A model generated the notes under the pieces. The model did not search any database and was not told where the DNA came from. It worked only from the letters and a program-made list of their open reading frames with translations. Shown piece by piece: positions 1 through 10,462 of a stretch of 64,000 nucleotides of DNA. Positions within the stretch are counted from its first letter, which is position 1, and each line of letters begins with the position of its first letter. The position numbers and the translations under genes are program-made. Source of the DNA: Nematostella vectensis (Eukaryota; Cnidaria; Anthozoa; Actiniaria; Edwardsiidae); NCBI RefSeq assembly GCF_932526225.1, contig NC_064037.1, positions 5,723,703-5,787,702 of the forward strand, in the 5' to 3' direction.

Positions 1-280
1 TCTACCGGTACTCCATGCTGTCTTGTTGGCCCCCACAAAACATATTGTGACCCGTATATCAAATTGACTGAACAGAAAAATCGATATCTATGAAGCAACA
101 CCTCTAGCAAGGTCAAACTACACATTACCACTTGTTGTCATAGCAACACCTTGAAGCCGGTGTAGATTTTATAAGCCCTAAACATCAGAAAAGTGTCCGA
201 CTGCGGTGGATAACCGCTGATCCGGATTGTGTTCTTGTGGTAGACAGCCCGTTACAAACGAACAGGCATCAGCTCCGCTA
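1..280 (+). promoter_or_regulatory. Presumed 5' flank/5'UTR of the XKR-like gene
   Basis: No coding signal. A TATA-like stretch (ttttataag) lies at about 167-175, roughly 110 bases before the chosen ATG at 281. The reading frame stays open upstream to a TTG at 227, but the first ATG in frame is at 281. Whether transcription starts here or in a more distal exon outside the window cannot be decided from the sequence. Confidence 0.3.
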
Positions 281-3200
281 ATGGCGCCGGCTCAAAAACA
301 ATACCGTGTGGCAGAGATAGAAGTCGACGGAGATGCCGTATTCGCAGAGATACATGCCGACTATAGTCCTATCCAAGTTGTATCTCCTATATCCTCTGTC
401 TCCCGACAGTCGGGTACAACTGGCAAAATCTTACCATTCACTGCACTTCTATGGACAATCGTCTCCCTCGTCTCGCACATAGCCGATGTGTTATCGGATG
501 TTTACGTATCCGGAAAGTACTTTTTCGATCACAATTATTGGTGGTCCGGGTTTGCATTGGGTTTCGTGGTTATAGCCTCGCTTGTTATACAGATTTTCTC
601 CGCCAAATGGTTTTACGATGATGGAAAAAGGCAGAACTGTGTGAATTACTTATTACATGTTCTTCAACTAGGGCCCTTTATAAGGTAAGCAACCATACAT
701 TTCTTCGCTCCTAGGATGTTCCTTTTATTATTTTAAAATGTATCACTTGTATCTTGCTCGGAAATTTTTCTATTCCCCGACCTTCGAAAGAGCGCGATTG
801 AGAATTTTGTATACAAAAACTCTTTGTATTATTATAATTTTTTTATCGTAAGTACCGGTCCTGATAATTAACACTTCACGGTCTCGTACTGAACAATTCT
901 GCCATACAATATTATTTTGCCTCGGGTTAGGAAAATTCCGCACTCATCTGTGATACGGTTCAAATCAGTTTTTAATTTCCAAGTACTTTAAGTGTTGTAT
1001 TTTATTACGGTGTGGTCTTCTCAAGAAGCCCAATTTGATGCCTATGGTTTGGTGGAAGTGGGCTGGCATGTATTTAACTTAATCCCGATTTTACCAACAC
1101 CAACTTTGCACCTTCCAGACTATTTGAAGGACGCTTCAAAATATACGCTGCCAAATCACCAGGAGTTGATTTAAAAATATCATTACCTTCTCAACTTAAT
1201 ATGTCTTAACTCATCACAGCCGTCAGGAATCAATAATACCTTTTCTTGTCACAAGAGAGTTATCGTTTATAGTCTTAAGTAAGTTTCCCTTAAGGCTAGT
1301 TTAATAGTCTTGTCTGAATCCGGTTTATTGTCAGTTTCAGCGTCTGATTCAAGGGCCTTGGTTCAAAAACTGCAAAATGCTACGTTTAATTATCTCGACT
1401 TGCATTTCCAAAACAAACCATATTTCTGACACTCAATTCATCAATCTGCACCTCATCCATGTATGTTTTTATAAGTGAATATCCTTTAGTGAGTGTGATT
1501 ATTTTAATTTGATCTTTCATGTATGGGAAAATTTCCTAATAACGGCTGGCTTGTTTGCGTTTCGGTGAAACTGTTCAAATAAGAAGTTTTTTTGATTTCT
1601 CTATCTCTCAGCTTTTAACGAACCGCGTCAAATATTGTGTATATACGATGTCGTAAAAATCCTATAGCCTCTTGTTTTTAGATAAGATTCAACGTCCAAT
1701 TAGATCGAACAAAATACCGTATTTAATTTCAAAGCCAAATTTAAATTTATCTAATAGTATCGTAAAAGTTATACATTCCCGCTAGGGAGTCCAAAAGACC
1801 GCACGAGTTTGAAATTGTATGTTCTCTTATTTATATAGTATTTTATTTCTATTTTTATTTAGCGTTTGAAATTCCGTTGCCTTTTACTTGTAAATTAAGA
1901 CTGCCCTAAAGTATCGTCTTCAGTAAAGCTGTCAACAAAAATAAAGGCATTTCGTGAATTATAATAAGAATTTTCGGGAATGACTGTGCTATTTTTGAAA
2001 ACAAAGCATTCACCCTAAAGTGCCCGAAAGAAAGTTACGGCTTATTCCCAAAATAGCTCGTATTTCGTGCCGTTTGTAACCTTGACAAGAAGTTAAAAGC
2101 GTCTAATTTGACATCTAATTTATGCTAAGAAAGATAAGTAATTTTGCTATTGTTTGCCAAAGTTTGCTTCGGCCTCTTTTAGCCAGGGAAAACAAAGATC
2201 CCCCGTCGCCGCAGTAAAAACAGAAATGCAAACCGAAAATAAATTATTTCTTTGTTTCCGAATAAAACGTACTATGAATCTCTAGAGAAAAAAAGCGCTA
2301 TCACTCGAAACGGCAGCGTAATAAATATTAACTATGAGGGCCTATCTCTGCCGTAATTTCATATTTGCTTACTGCTCTAAAACTTTAGGCAAACAAACTT
2401 ACTTCGTGAGCTTTAATTTACGATTTGTCTCGGTTTCCGGGATGCAAAAAAATAAATTGAAGATCTCCCGGGCATTAATCGGGGTATTCTCTCTTTCTCA
2501 ACATGGGATTTATTTTCGACCTGTTTTACTCCTAGCATTTCTCAATTATTATTTGAAATGCCTTTGTTTGTTGTTCTTCCAACCACATTTGTTTAATTGA
2601 AAAGAGGATATTTTGGTCTGGATCGAGATTAAAGAACAATATTTAATGGTCTCGTGCAGATTTCGCCTGAATATTGACAACAAAGATTATAATTAAAATG
2701 GGGGTTTCTATTCAAGTAGTATTCAATTTAAAACGATATTCGTTTTTCCTTGTAGAAAAAAAAAATTATCGACTCTTTCTGGAAATAGAGGATAACGTTT
2801 GGCATGTGAAATATATATTTTTTATACAAAAAATCTTTTGGATCACGAGGAGAAATAATTTTAATCTTTTTAATCTCTCTGTATTCTCTTTGTGAAACTT
2901 TAAACCGGTGTCCCAAGCCATTCAATTGTCTGCCTATGAGAACAATCATTTAAAGAGAAAACAATAACACCCCTAGAAGAGCCACTATTAGAGGCTTATG
3001 ACGAGGGTTTTGTTAACGAAGAATAACTGAATTGATTTTTTTGCTGTAATTATCGTTTTCGTCTTTTTTTTTTCTAAGACGGGAAATTTATCCTAGCGGA
3101 GCGGACCCGAGGGGAGGATCTCCAGAAAGAAAGACGTTTTTTCTTTTTGGGTAAAAAATTTCGAACAACTGATATCCCTTAGGAGTTGTTATGGGTAAGA

Positions 3201-6200
3201 ATTTCTGTTGACCACATCCAATGTGCTGTCCCTTTATTTTGCCGACGATTGCCCCCGTCTGTTTTTATCGGAGCCCCCCCCCTCCCCACCAGGGGAAGCG
3301 GAGCACCTAAAGGCTAGTGTCCATTTGGTCACACTCGATCGCACAATGAAAACATTAATTCAGGAAAAGTGAAGGCACTTACTTTCTCAAAGATGCGACT
3401 AACTCCAGGCTGCAACCTGATAATGGTTGATGCTATAGATCTATAGATGACGTAAAAGAAGCAAAAAGGCTTTTCGATCTTCTCCTTGCAAGAAAAGCGC
3501 AGCATGAGAAAAAAGAAAAAAAAAGAGTGAGGAAGACAGCGAATCAGATATGAGCGTGGATATTGATGATGGAGAATAAGTGATTAAAGCATTAAAATGT
3601 TTTGTTTATATTTTAGATATGGAACATAAGCACTTTATAATATTATATAGCGGAAACCATAGAAAGATGTATTTAGGCTGTATACAGGTTTGCATTGCAT
3701 AGATGAAATGTGGCTTTTACGTGTCCTGGACTCCTGGATTGTGCATGCCAAATAACTGCCCCCAAACCGATTAAACCAAGAAGTATGATTAGACACTTCG
3801 TCAAATTATATAGTAGAGACAACACCCAAAGGAATCAGTGACCCCCCTTTTAAAATCCAAACACTTTCGACGCCCCCCTTTTAGACCTCAAAAATTTCTC
3901 GAGGCCCCCCACAGTATCCTCACGTCCCCTCTCGGGATAATAAATGAACTTTCCCTAACTTCAAATAATGCGCATAGAAGGACCCCCCATGGAAACAGGA
4001 TTGGTTTCTTGAACATTACACCCTGACTTCTTTTATTCAATCCCTCAGATACTGGACAGCATTAAAAATATGCCTACGGTCAAGGCGCCAGGGAGGTCTC
4101 CCTCAAGCGCGTGAGCTCTTCATTGCAGAATGGCGCGACCTGAGTATGCTACGGCTTCTGCAAGCGTTCCTCCAGTCTGCGCCTCAACTGGTTCTGCAAC
4201 TATATGTACTGGCTCGGCGTGGAGAGTTCACCCTAAACTCGGACCTCGGTACCGCCGCCTCTGCCGTGACGTCATTGATATCAATTGTCTGGGCCATACT
4301 TTGCTACAGCAAGGCGTTGCGTGACATGCGGTCTGACCCTGGAGACTTGCCATTCCTTGGGTTTATATTCCAGATGCTATGGAGAACCTCCATGATCACG
4401 TCACGCATAGTAGCCTTAGTATTATTCGCGTCCTATTTCCAGCACTGGATGTTCGTGGCTGCCGCCGCGCACTGGTTTTTGATGGCTCTGTGGTTGAGTT
4501 GTCAAAGAACACAGTTTTGTATTGATGAGACGGGTAAAGAGCATCCGTGTCGGGAAAAATTATTCAACGCAATGATTGCGTTTATTTATATTTTTTGTTT
4601 CTTCAATACGAAGGAAGGTATGACTCGCAAGCGGGTTGTACTGTTCTACTCGGTGATGTTGGTGGAGAACTCGTTATTGATCTCCATGTGGTATCCACAG
4701 AGGACCATCAGTACAAAGTTAACGTATATCGCACTTAGCATAGTCTGGGGCGGGTTCGTACTTGGTGTAATATTCATGATACTGTATTACCGATTCTACC
4801 ACCACAGTCACAGATACAAAGGCATGTTTCTAAGAATTCGTAAGTTCGAGAAAAATGATCGAGAAATGTACGGGCTTTACTGCTGTTGCTGTTGTCGTAT
4901 TAGGAAATGGGAACCCGACACCGAGGAGTATAATGACCAGGCGTGCGGTGATCCAAGACTACTGGCGAATAGACCGCTAGACGAAGCACAGGAAGCGGTC
5001 TGTGCTAACGTACCCTCCCCTCCCTTAATTGAGTCAAGTCAGCCGAGGTTTGGGTTGAGGTGGGATGAGGATCAGAGGCCTCTGCTCAGGGATCGGGATG
5101 ACGCGTTTAGAGTCTTGGTGCATAACAGAGGGGAAGGGGCTGGCAGGGAGTTGGAAGATGTAGATGAAGAAGAAGAGGTACCGGATATTATTGTTACTGC
5201 AGCCACGCCCACGACCATGAGTCCTCATGAGTCACCCAGGAACACCAAACAGCGCACCCCTGTTGTTCATAAAGACAGGGAGACGCCCGTACCAGAACGG
5301 GAAGTACGCAGGACCGAAGAGAGGACGAACTCTACGAGCCAGCGGTGTACATCAGCCGATGTGGCAAGACGCATCTTAGCGGACAAACTCGACAGTCACG
5401 ACGAGGAGACGTACTGTGATTCCGAGGACATTCCGAAGATCAACTACGGAACTTTGAGTTTCAGTAATCGATACAGTCTCGTGTCCTCTGATTGCATTTC
5501 GTTGTCGTCCGCGAGTAGTGCCAGCTCGTTCAACAGTCTTAACGACATGCTGGACAGCTTTCAAGATGAGGGTGAGGAGCTAAGAGTGCTCAAGACGCCT
5601 AATGCCGACGAGGGGATATTTTCCGACGAGCGGGAGTCCCCGGAGAAGTCTTCCGATAGCGTGCCTGGTACTTTCGAAACATGTCCGACGTCATCCGAGT
5701 CAAACGCGATGGAACGGATATGCGAAGATAACGATCCGATAAATCTCGATGAGGTAGAAAAGAGTGGGATGGAGACAGTTGAGCGTATAATGGACGCTCC
5801 ATCTTCACCCTTTCACTCCAGGAAGACTTCACAGTCTAGCGGCAAGGGGGAGGGTTTTGAAAGCGATTCGACCGAGTCTAGTAGCGAAGGGAATTTCTTT
5901 GGCGGCTATGGGCAAGAGAGGCACTCCTGTGGGACTATTTACGACCCTGAAGCCTTTACCACCGATGAGGACTCTAAGAAACGTCACTCGTTTGATATCG
6001 CTGAGTTAACTAGAAAGTCGCGGAAATTCAAAAAGAGAGAGAGGGAGAGAAAAAGGCGAAGGCATGGGAAATTGATTACATTTGATAATTTTGTACCAAG
6101 TCCCCTAAAAGCTGGTCGATTTGGGTCTTTACGGAAATCATTTGAGAGGTTGTCCAAGATCCAGGAGGATGGGGAAGATATTCTTTTGATGCCTCTGCAG

Positions 6201-7793
6201 CCTGCTAGATTAGAGGAAGATGGCACTGTGACCGAAAGGATAAGTATGGGGTCATCGAGCCCTAATTCCGAGCAGAATGATTTTTTTGAAAACCGACAAA
6301 CGCACAAACCCAATGGATCGGTGAGGGATCGTAACACATCGCCTATCCGCTTTACGTCAACAACCATACCAGAAAACGTGAAACTCATCAGGACAAGAAT
6401 TGCTGAGAGGGAGAAGTTGGAGTTTGATACTGAGACGAACACAGCTAAACATGCTGTCAGTAATGGCAAGATAGAAGGATTTAATAAGGGAGAGAGAATG
6501 AGACTTAATAGTCAAGTGGAAACAAATGAATACTTGACCAAAGGGGAGATAAAAAGATTTGATGATGAAGAAAACATGAGACTTGATAGTCAAGTGAAAA
6601 CAACTGAACAATGGGCCAATGGGAGGATTCATAGACAAAATGAAAAGGAGATGAACGATACTAAATTGAACACAACAGAGCACACTGCGAATGGGAAGAT
6701 AGCTGTTGCAAACGATCCACAAATTAGGAGAGTTGGGCAAGACATATTTTTAAAGGAATCGATGACATTGCCTAAGTCGGGAGTCACCCCTAACGGGAAA
6801 TTGACACCGAATGTACAAAAACTATCACTTCAGAGATTTGATATTTCGCTCGAAAACCGGCCCCCAATACCTGCTTTAGATAGCGAATTAAATATCATGC
6901 TATCCCCGAACTCACCTAGGATTGAAAACCACCCTTCAGAACCGGGGTTGCGTAGCGAGTTAGATATAATAAAGTCCCCGGACTTACCGAGTAGCAATAC
7001 TCGTAACGTACGCAGCGATGAGAATCAGAATTCTAAACCCATCAACATGAGCCTTTGTCAACAACATGATCCACGAACTGTTTCAGAGACGAACAAACCT
7101 GCAAGGGACTCGGATAACAGCGTCTGTGCGTCAGGAGACGCGTCGCCCGAACTCCAACGGTTAAAACACGCTGAATCTGATCAGCAATTGGCGATTGAAA
7201 GAACTTCTTCTCCCAGACAATCACGGGACAATGTCCCTTTAGCTTGTGCGGATGACGAGGACGACTTGGGGGAAGACTCAATAAGCGATCCTGAAAGTGT
7301 CTTAGAAGCTCGGGATTTCCAAGGAAAGGTCGCGGATACAAGTGCAAAGTCGCTATTCTCGGACTCCAGTAAAGATTTTTGTGCAGAGGCCGATTTAAAT
7401 TTGAGCAGCGGATCTTCAATTTGTGAAAATCTGTTAATATCAAGCGAACTAATTCGAGAGTCGACTGATTCCACTGGACAGATTCGTACGCGATCGGGAA
7501 AGAGGAGACTAGGGTTCGAAGAATTCAGTCCGTCTAATTTCAACGACTTTGATGACATGCACTCGTTCCATTCAGACAAGCGACATACATTTGCGTTCGG
7601 GACAACTGGTCGAGATGGGGAAATGGTGAGAATAGTGAATGGGAGTACTCACAAATCCCTTCCGCTGGGGTCCCCTGACGATCACATTTGGGTTCACAAC
7701 CCTGGCGTCGAGAACAGGAGGCGGCGTCCGCAGTCTACTGTGTCAGCGGACGCACCATTACAAGAAGACGTCATTCAGGAGATTCCTGTTTGA
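281..7793 (+). CDS. XK-related (XKR) family multi-pass membrane protein with very long C-terminal tail
   Basis: Two coding exons: 281-684 and 4049-7793 (donor gtaagc, acceptor ccctcag, phase 2), giving 1382 aa. XKR proteins are plasma-membrane proteins; XKR4/8/9 are caspase-activated phospholipid scramblases. The family signature is visible: hydrophobic helices in exon 1 (about residues 45-125), then after the junction the block WRDLSMLRLLQ followed by SAPQLVLQLYVLA (the XKR SAPQLVLQL motif), W-A-x-x-x-YSKALRD, a FN-x-KEG loop and a VENSL helix. The membrane core ends near residue 390. The remaining ~990 residues are polar, Ser/Asp/Glu-rich and probably disordered, starting with a cluster of five cysteines (nt ~4879-4895) that could be palmitoylated. 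Family members are usually 350-650 aa, so the tail is the odd part; it is a single uninterrupted exon, so not a mis-spliced model. XKR subtype not assigned. Confidence 0.88.
685..4048 (+). other. Intron 1 of the XKR-like gene
   Basis: 3.4 kb AT-rich intron with no supported coding exon. It contains a C-rich, low-complexity stretch at about 3270-3300 and again at 3835-4000. The short ORFs here have no family resemblance and no splice context. Confidence 0.6.
6435..6715 (+). repeat. Degenerate in-frame repeats in the XKR-like tail
   Basis: Inside the second coding exon the protein shows about three to four diverged units of roughly 25 residues, recognisable by NGKI / KGEIKRF / NGRI starts, an RL(N/D)SQV centre and a T(N/T)E end. 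A second, shorter pair (PPIPALDSELNIM and PGLRSELDII) follows near nt 6860-6985. The repeats stay in frame, consistent with a real, tolerant coding region. Confidence 0.6.
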
Positions 7794-8525
7794 AGGTTTG
7801 TTATTTTGAAAGAAGATTAAGTGAAAGGGAGGCCTGTCATGTGCTTCAAAGAGTAGTAGTAAAAAAGGGAGGGTGCGGGGGGTTAGAAAAGAGCACTGGG
7901 AAAGGTAGCTTTTTTGCAGCTTATTTTAGTGCCGTAGCAGGCCTTAAAATAATCGGGGGGGGGGGGGGTCAATACAGAACATTAAGGAAATATTGAGGGG
8001 CATAGCCACACCCGTTCTGGTTATTTCTTCATAATTTTCGAAAATATTGGGGGGCTCGTGACCCAGTGCCACACCCCCTGCTACGGCCCTGTATTTGCAG
8101 TCATTTGCAGCGTTTTTCGAGTGGCCTGGCTTCCATCTTGTTTTGTTTTCCCGCGCACGATGAGTTAGGATAAACGAAAGGTTCTTAACAACGATAACAA
8201 CTATTATTATTTATCACAATATTTTCTTTTGTTGCAGTGAGGTCACCGAGAGGAAAAACTACCTTCGATACCAGATTTGGTGGTCTGACATCTCAACTTG
8301 CTACTTCACATGGACAAACCGTATTTAACATGTGGACTTTATAGCAAGTTTGCGGAGCAACAATATTTATTAGGTTTTGTATTTTAATGGACTAGTTGAT
8401 TTAAGAATCACTAGGCGATAACATTTCAATTATAAAATCCGTTCTATTGTTCACATTGAAATCTTTTAAACGTTGTAAAAATGTAAGGTATTTCTTCACA
8501 AAATAAATTTTCATATATTTTTATG
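7794..8525 (+). other. Probable 3'UTR of the XKR-like gene, with an intron and poly(A) signal
   Basis: Two bases after the stop codon there is a donor-like gtttgt (7796); a strong acceptor (polypyrimidine tract then ttgcag) ends at 8237, and an AATAAA lies at 8502-8507. A 3'UTR exon of about 8238-8525 is therefore likely. The junction is so close to the stop that it would not be expected to trigger nonsense-mediated decay. The 8238 exon has an open frame of about 30 codons, so a minor coding isoform cannot be excluded. Confidence 0.45.
7930..8095. repeat. Poly-G-containing short interspersed inverted-repeat element
   Basis: A ~165-bp segment bounded by gccgtagcagg on the left and cctgctacggc on the right (inverted), enclosing a run of about 13 G. 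This has the look of a MITE-like fold-back repeat inside the XKR 3'UTR intron. Confidence 0.5.
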
Positions 8526-8879
8526 CATTTGACATATATTCCAGTACCACACGCATTGGCGTGTAAATTATCCTTCTACACCTATAATTAATAGGGTTGA
8601 CAGCTTGTAAAATAACATGTAAGAATTGTACATAGTAGAGTATTTAATTTTGCCGAGTGAATTGCTAACAAGAATAGCTAGTATACTTGTTTTTTTTAGT
8701 TGTTTGCTTCTTCAGTGATCCAGAACTTTGCGACCAGTGGGCCACAAAGAATGCGATATTTTTATCAATCAGTCGCTGCAATCAGCCACAAGAAAATGGC
8801 TCTACCCTCAAGGGAATTAAAATAGTACTACCCTCGGAGAATTGCTATCCTCAGCCCCCAGTGAATTACGTCAATTATA

Positions 8880-9698
8880 CTAGCACCCCCCTCCCCAAAA
8901 GGGATTTGTAGCTGCATTCCCTCGTTCGAAGGGAAAATCAGTTTTAGTCCCCAAGAGCACATTCTTGGGGGTTCTGCGGTACTTGCCTAGGGTGATCTGA
9001 CAGTTGGGGCACGAATGGATGACATCTCTGAGCCCCTTTATAATAAAGGGCACCAAGCAACAGCCAGCCACGCACCCGAGCATGAAAACGAGGGCGGACA
9101 CAGCCACAGTCATCCTACCAATACGAAACCTGGTAAAGGAACATCAAGGGTATGAGGAAACATTATTATAGAATTAAAAACCTGATAGCCACTCTTCCTC
9201 ACCTGACTACTGTCATCATGTGATTCATGCACGAGCCGCAGAACGTGTACACTGACTCGTCCCGATAGTCTTGGCGGTCTTCAAGGTTATGGAACTTGAT
9301 ATTCGTCTGCACTTTACCCATGACGCTCTGCTCGAATATCTCGGGCTTTTCTGTCGCCTTGCTCGCCTTCGTCTTGTCCTTCAATCCATTCCCGTTACTG
9401 TTTTTGTTTGATTCTGGTGAAGATTTGTTGTTGTCCAGCCAGCGATCTGGACAACCGAAATAATAATCTTGAATTTTACATAACTATTGATGGATATTCA
9501 GGCTTAGCAAGCGTTTCAGCGAACAGCTAGACCTAATATAATGGGGCGGGCGAGGAAAACACACCCACATCGAAGAAGATAAAATGTTACTTGTCAGTTA
9601 TACATTAATTTTCTGATAAAAATTACTCTACTACCTTGAAATGCATAGTTCTGGTAAATTGCTGACTGTGGCTGATCAGAAGGTGGATTTAAAGGCAT
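8880..9698 (-). CDS. LITAF-domain membrane protein
   Basis: Three exons on the minus strand: 9698-9635, 9446-9203, 9129-8880; introns have gtagta and gtgagg donors and phases 1 and 2 agree. Product 185 aa. LITAF-domain proteins are monotopic zinc-binding proteins on the late endosome/lysosome membrane. The N-terminus is short and Pro/Gln/Tyr-rich (MPLNPPSDQPQ...). The LITAF domain is seen as a first CxxC (CGSC, end of exon 2), a hydrophobic stretch rich in Cys (VFMLGCVAGCCLVPF), then H-S-CPNC-Q and LGKYRR, the characteristic ending. The first knuckle reads CGSC rather than the usual CPxC. About 30 extra residues follow LGKYRR. Start chosen at the first ATG of the proline-rich exon. Divergent from DNAAF2, 765 bp between start codons. 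Confidence 0.82.
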
Positions 9699-10462
9699 TT
9701 CGAGTTAAGGAAACAGAAAATGACTAAATGAAATCTGATAGATTATACGCCTAGCTGAGTTGAGGTACAGAATGATGGATTTGCATATTTTGTGGCTATG
9801 ATCGTTAGTTAGGTTTCTTTGCGGAGGATCAAACGAGCTCATGTCTCTATAGGAACATAACAATTGAGAAATAAAGAATATTTCCCTGAAGCTAAAGGGG
9901 ATCTAAACTTCTTTTCCCGGCCCCTATTGTTCTCCAACCCTGTTTTTCCCGGTCGAGCTGTTTTCCCAAAATGCCGCTACCTTTCCATTCTTACAGTAGC
10001 CAAAGAATTCCGTCCGAGTCAGTGCCGGATCTAGGGGTGGTCCCGTAGGCTCAATAGAACCATCTTTTATAACAAAATAATGGTTGTTTGCTTAGGAGCA
10101 CTAGTGGATCTGAGGTAGGTATAGCAAAATGACATAAAACACCAGTACCGGTTCTCAAATAAAATAAATACAAGAGGAGAAACGTTTAATGTTTATAATT
10201 GAAACTGACGTGGATCTCATATATTTTCGAGGATGTTATTTTGACATTATTATTAAGACTCTGCTTTGCCACTTTATTTGATTTCACTTTCTATTTTTCC
10301 CCTGCGAAAAGGGCAGGGGACCCCGAAATTTCGCGGCCTAGGAGCCTGGTACTGAGGTGCTTGGTTACATAGTTTGAAGACAACAAGAAATCTAAACGGG
10401 CAAAACTGACAAAGTTGGACCTCCTCGAAAATACTCCCTTTAGCCATTAAACTAACTAAAAC
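9699..10462. promoter_or_regulatory. Head-to-head intergenic region between the LITAF-domain gene and DNAAF2
   Basis: 764 bp separate the two start codons on opposite strands, so the region must carry both promoters (or a shared one). I see no full RFX X-box, which might have been expected for a cilium-assembly gene, only a GGTTAC half-site near 10362. No ORF or RNA gene is recognisable. Confidence 0.45.

Noticed and set aside
4130-4324. ORF starting at ATG 4130 and an apparent acceptor (cattgcag) at 4128 as the start of XKR exon 2
   Set aside because: Starting there puts exon 1 out of frame with the conserved WRDLSMLRLL block; the acceptor at 4048 keeps the frame and adds the expected RYW...RSRRQ segment.
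8687-8911. 74-codon ORF upstream of the LITAF 3' end
   Set aside because: No ATG context or family match; it lies in the intergenic/3'UTR stretch antisense to the LITAF gene.
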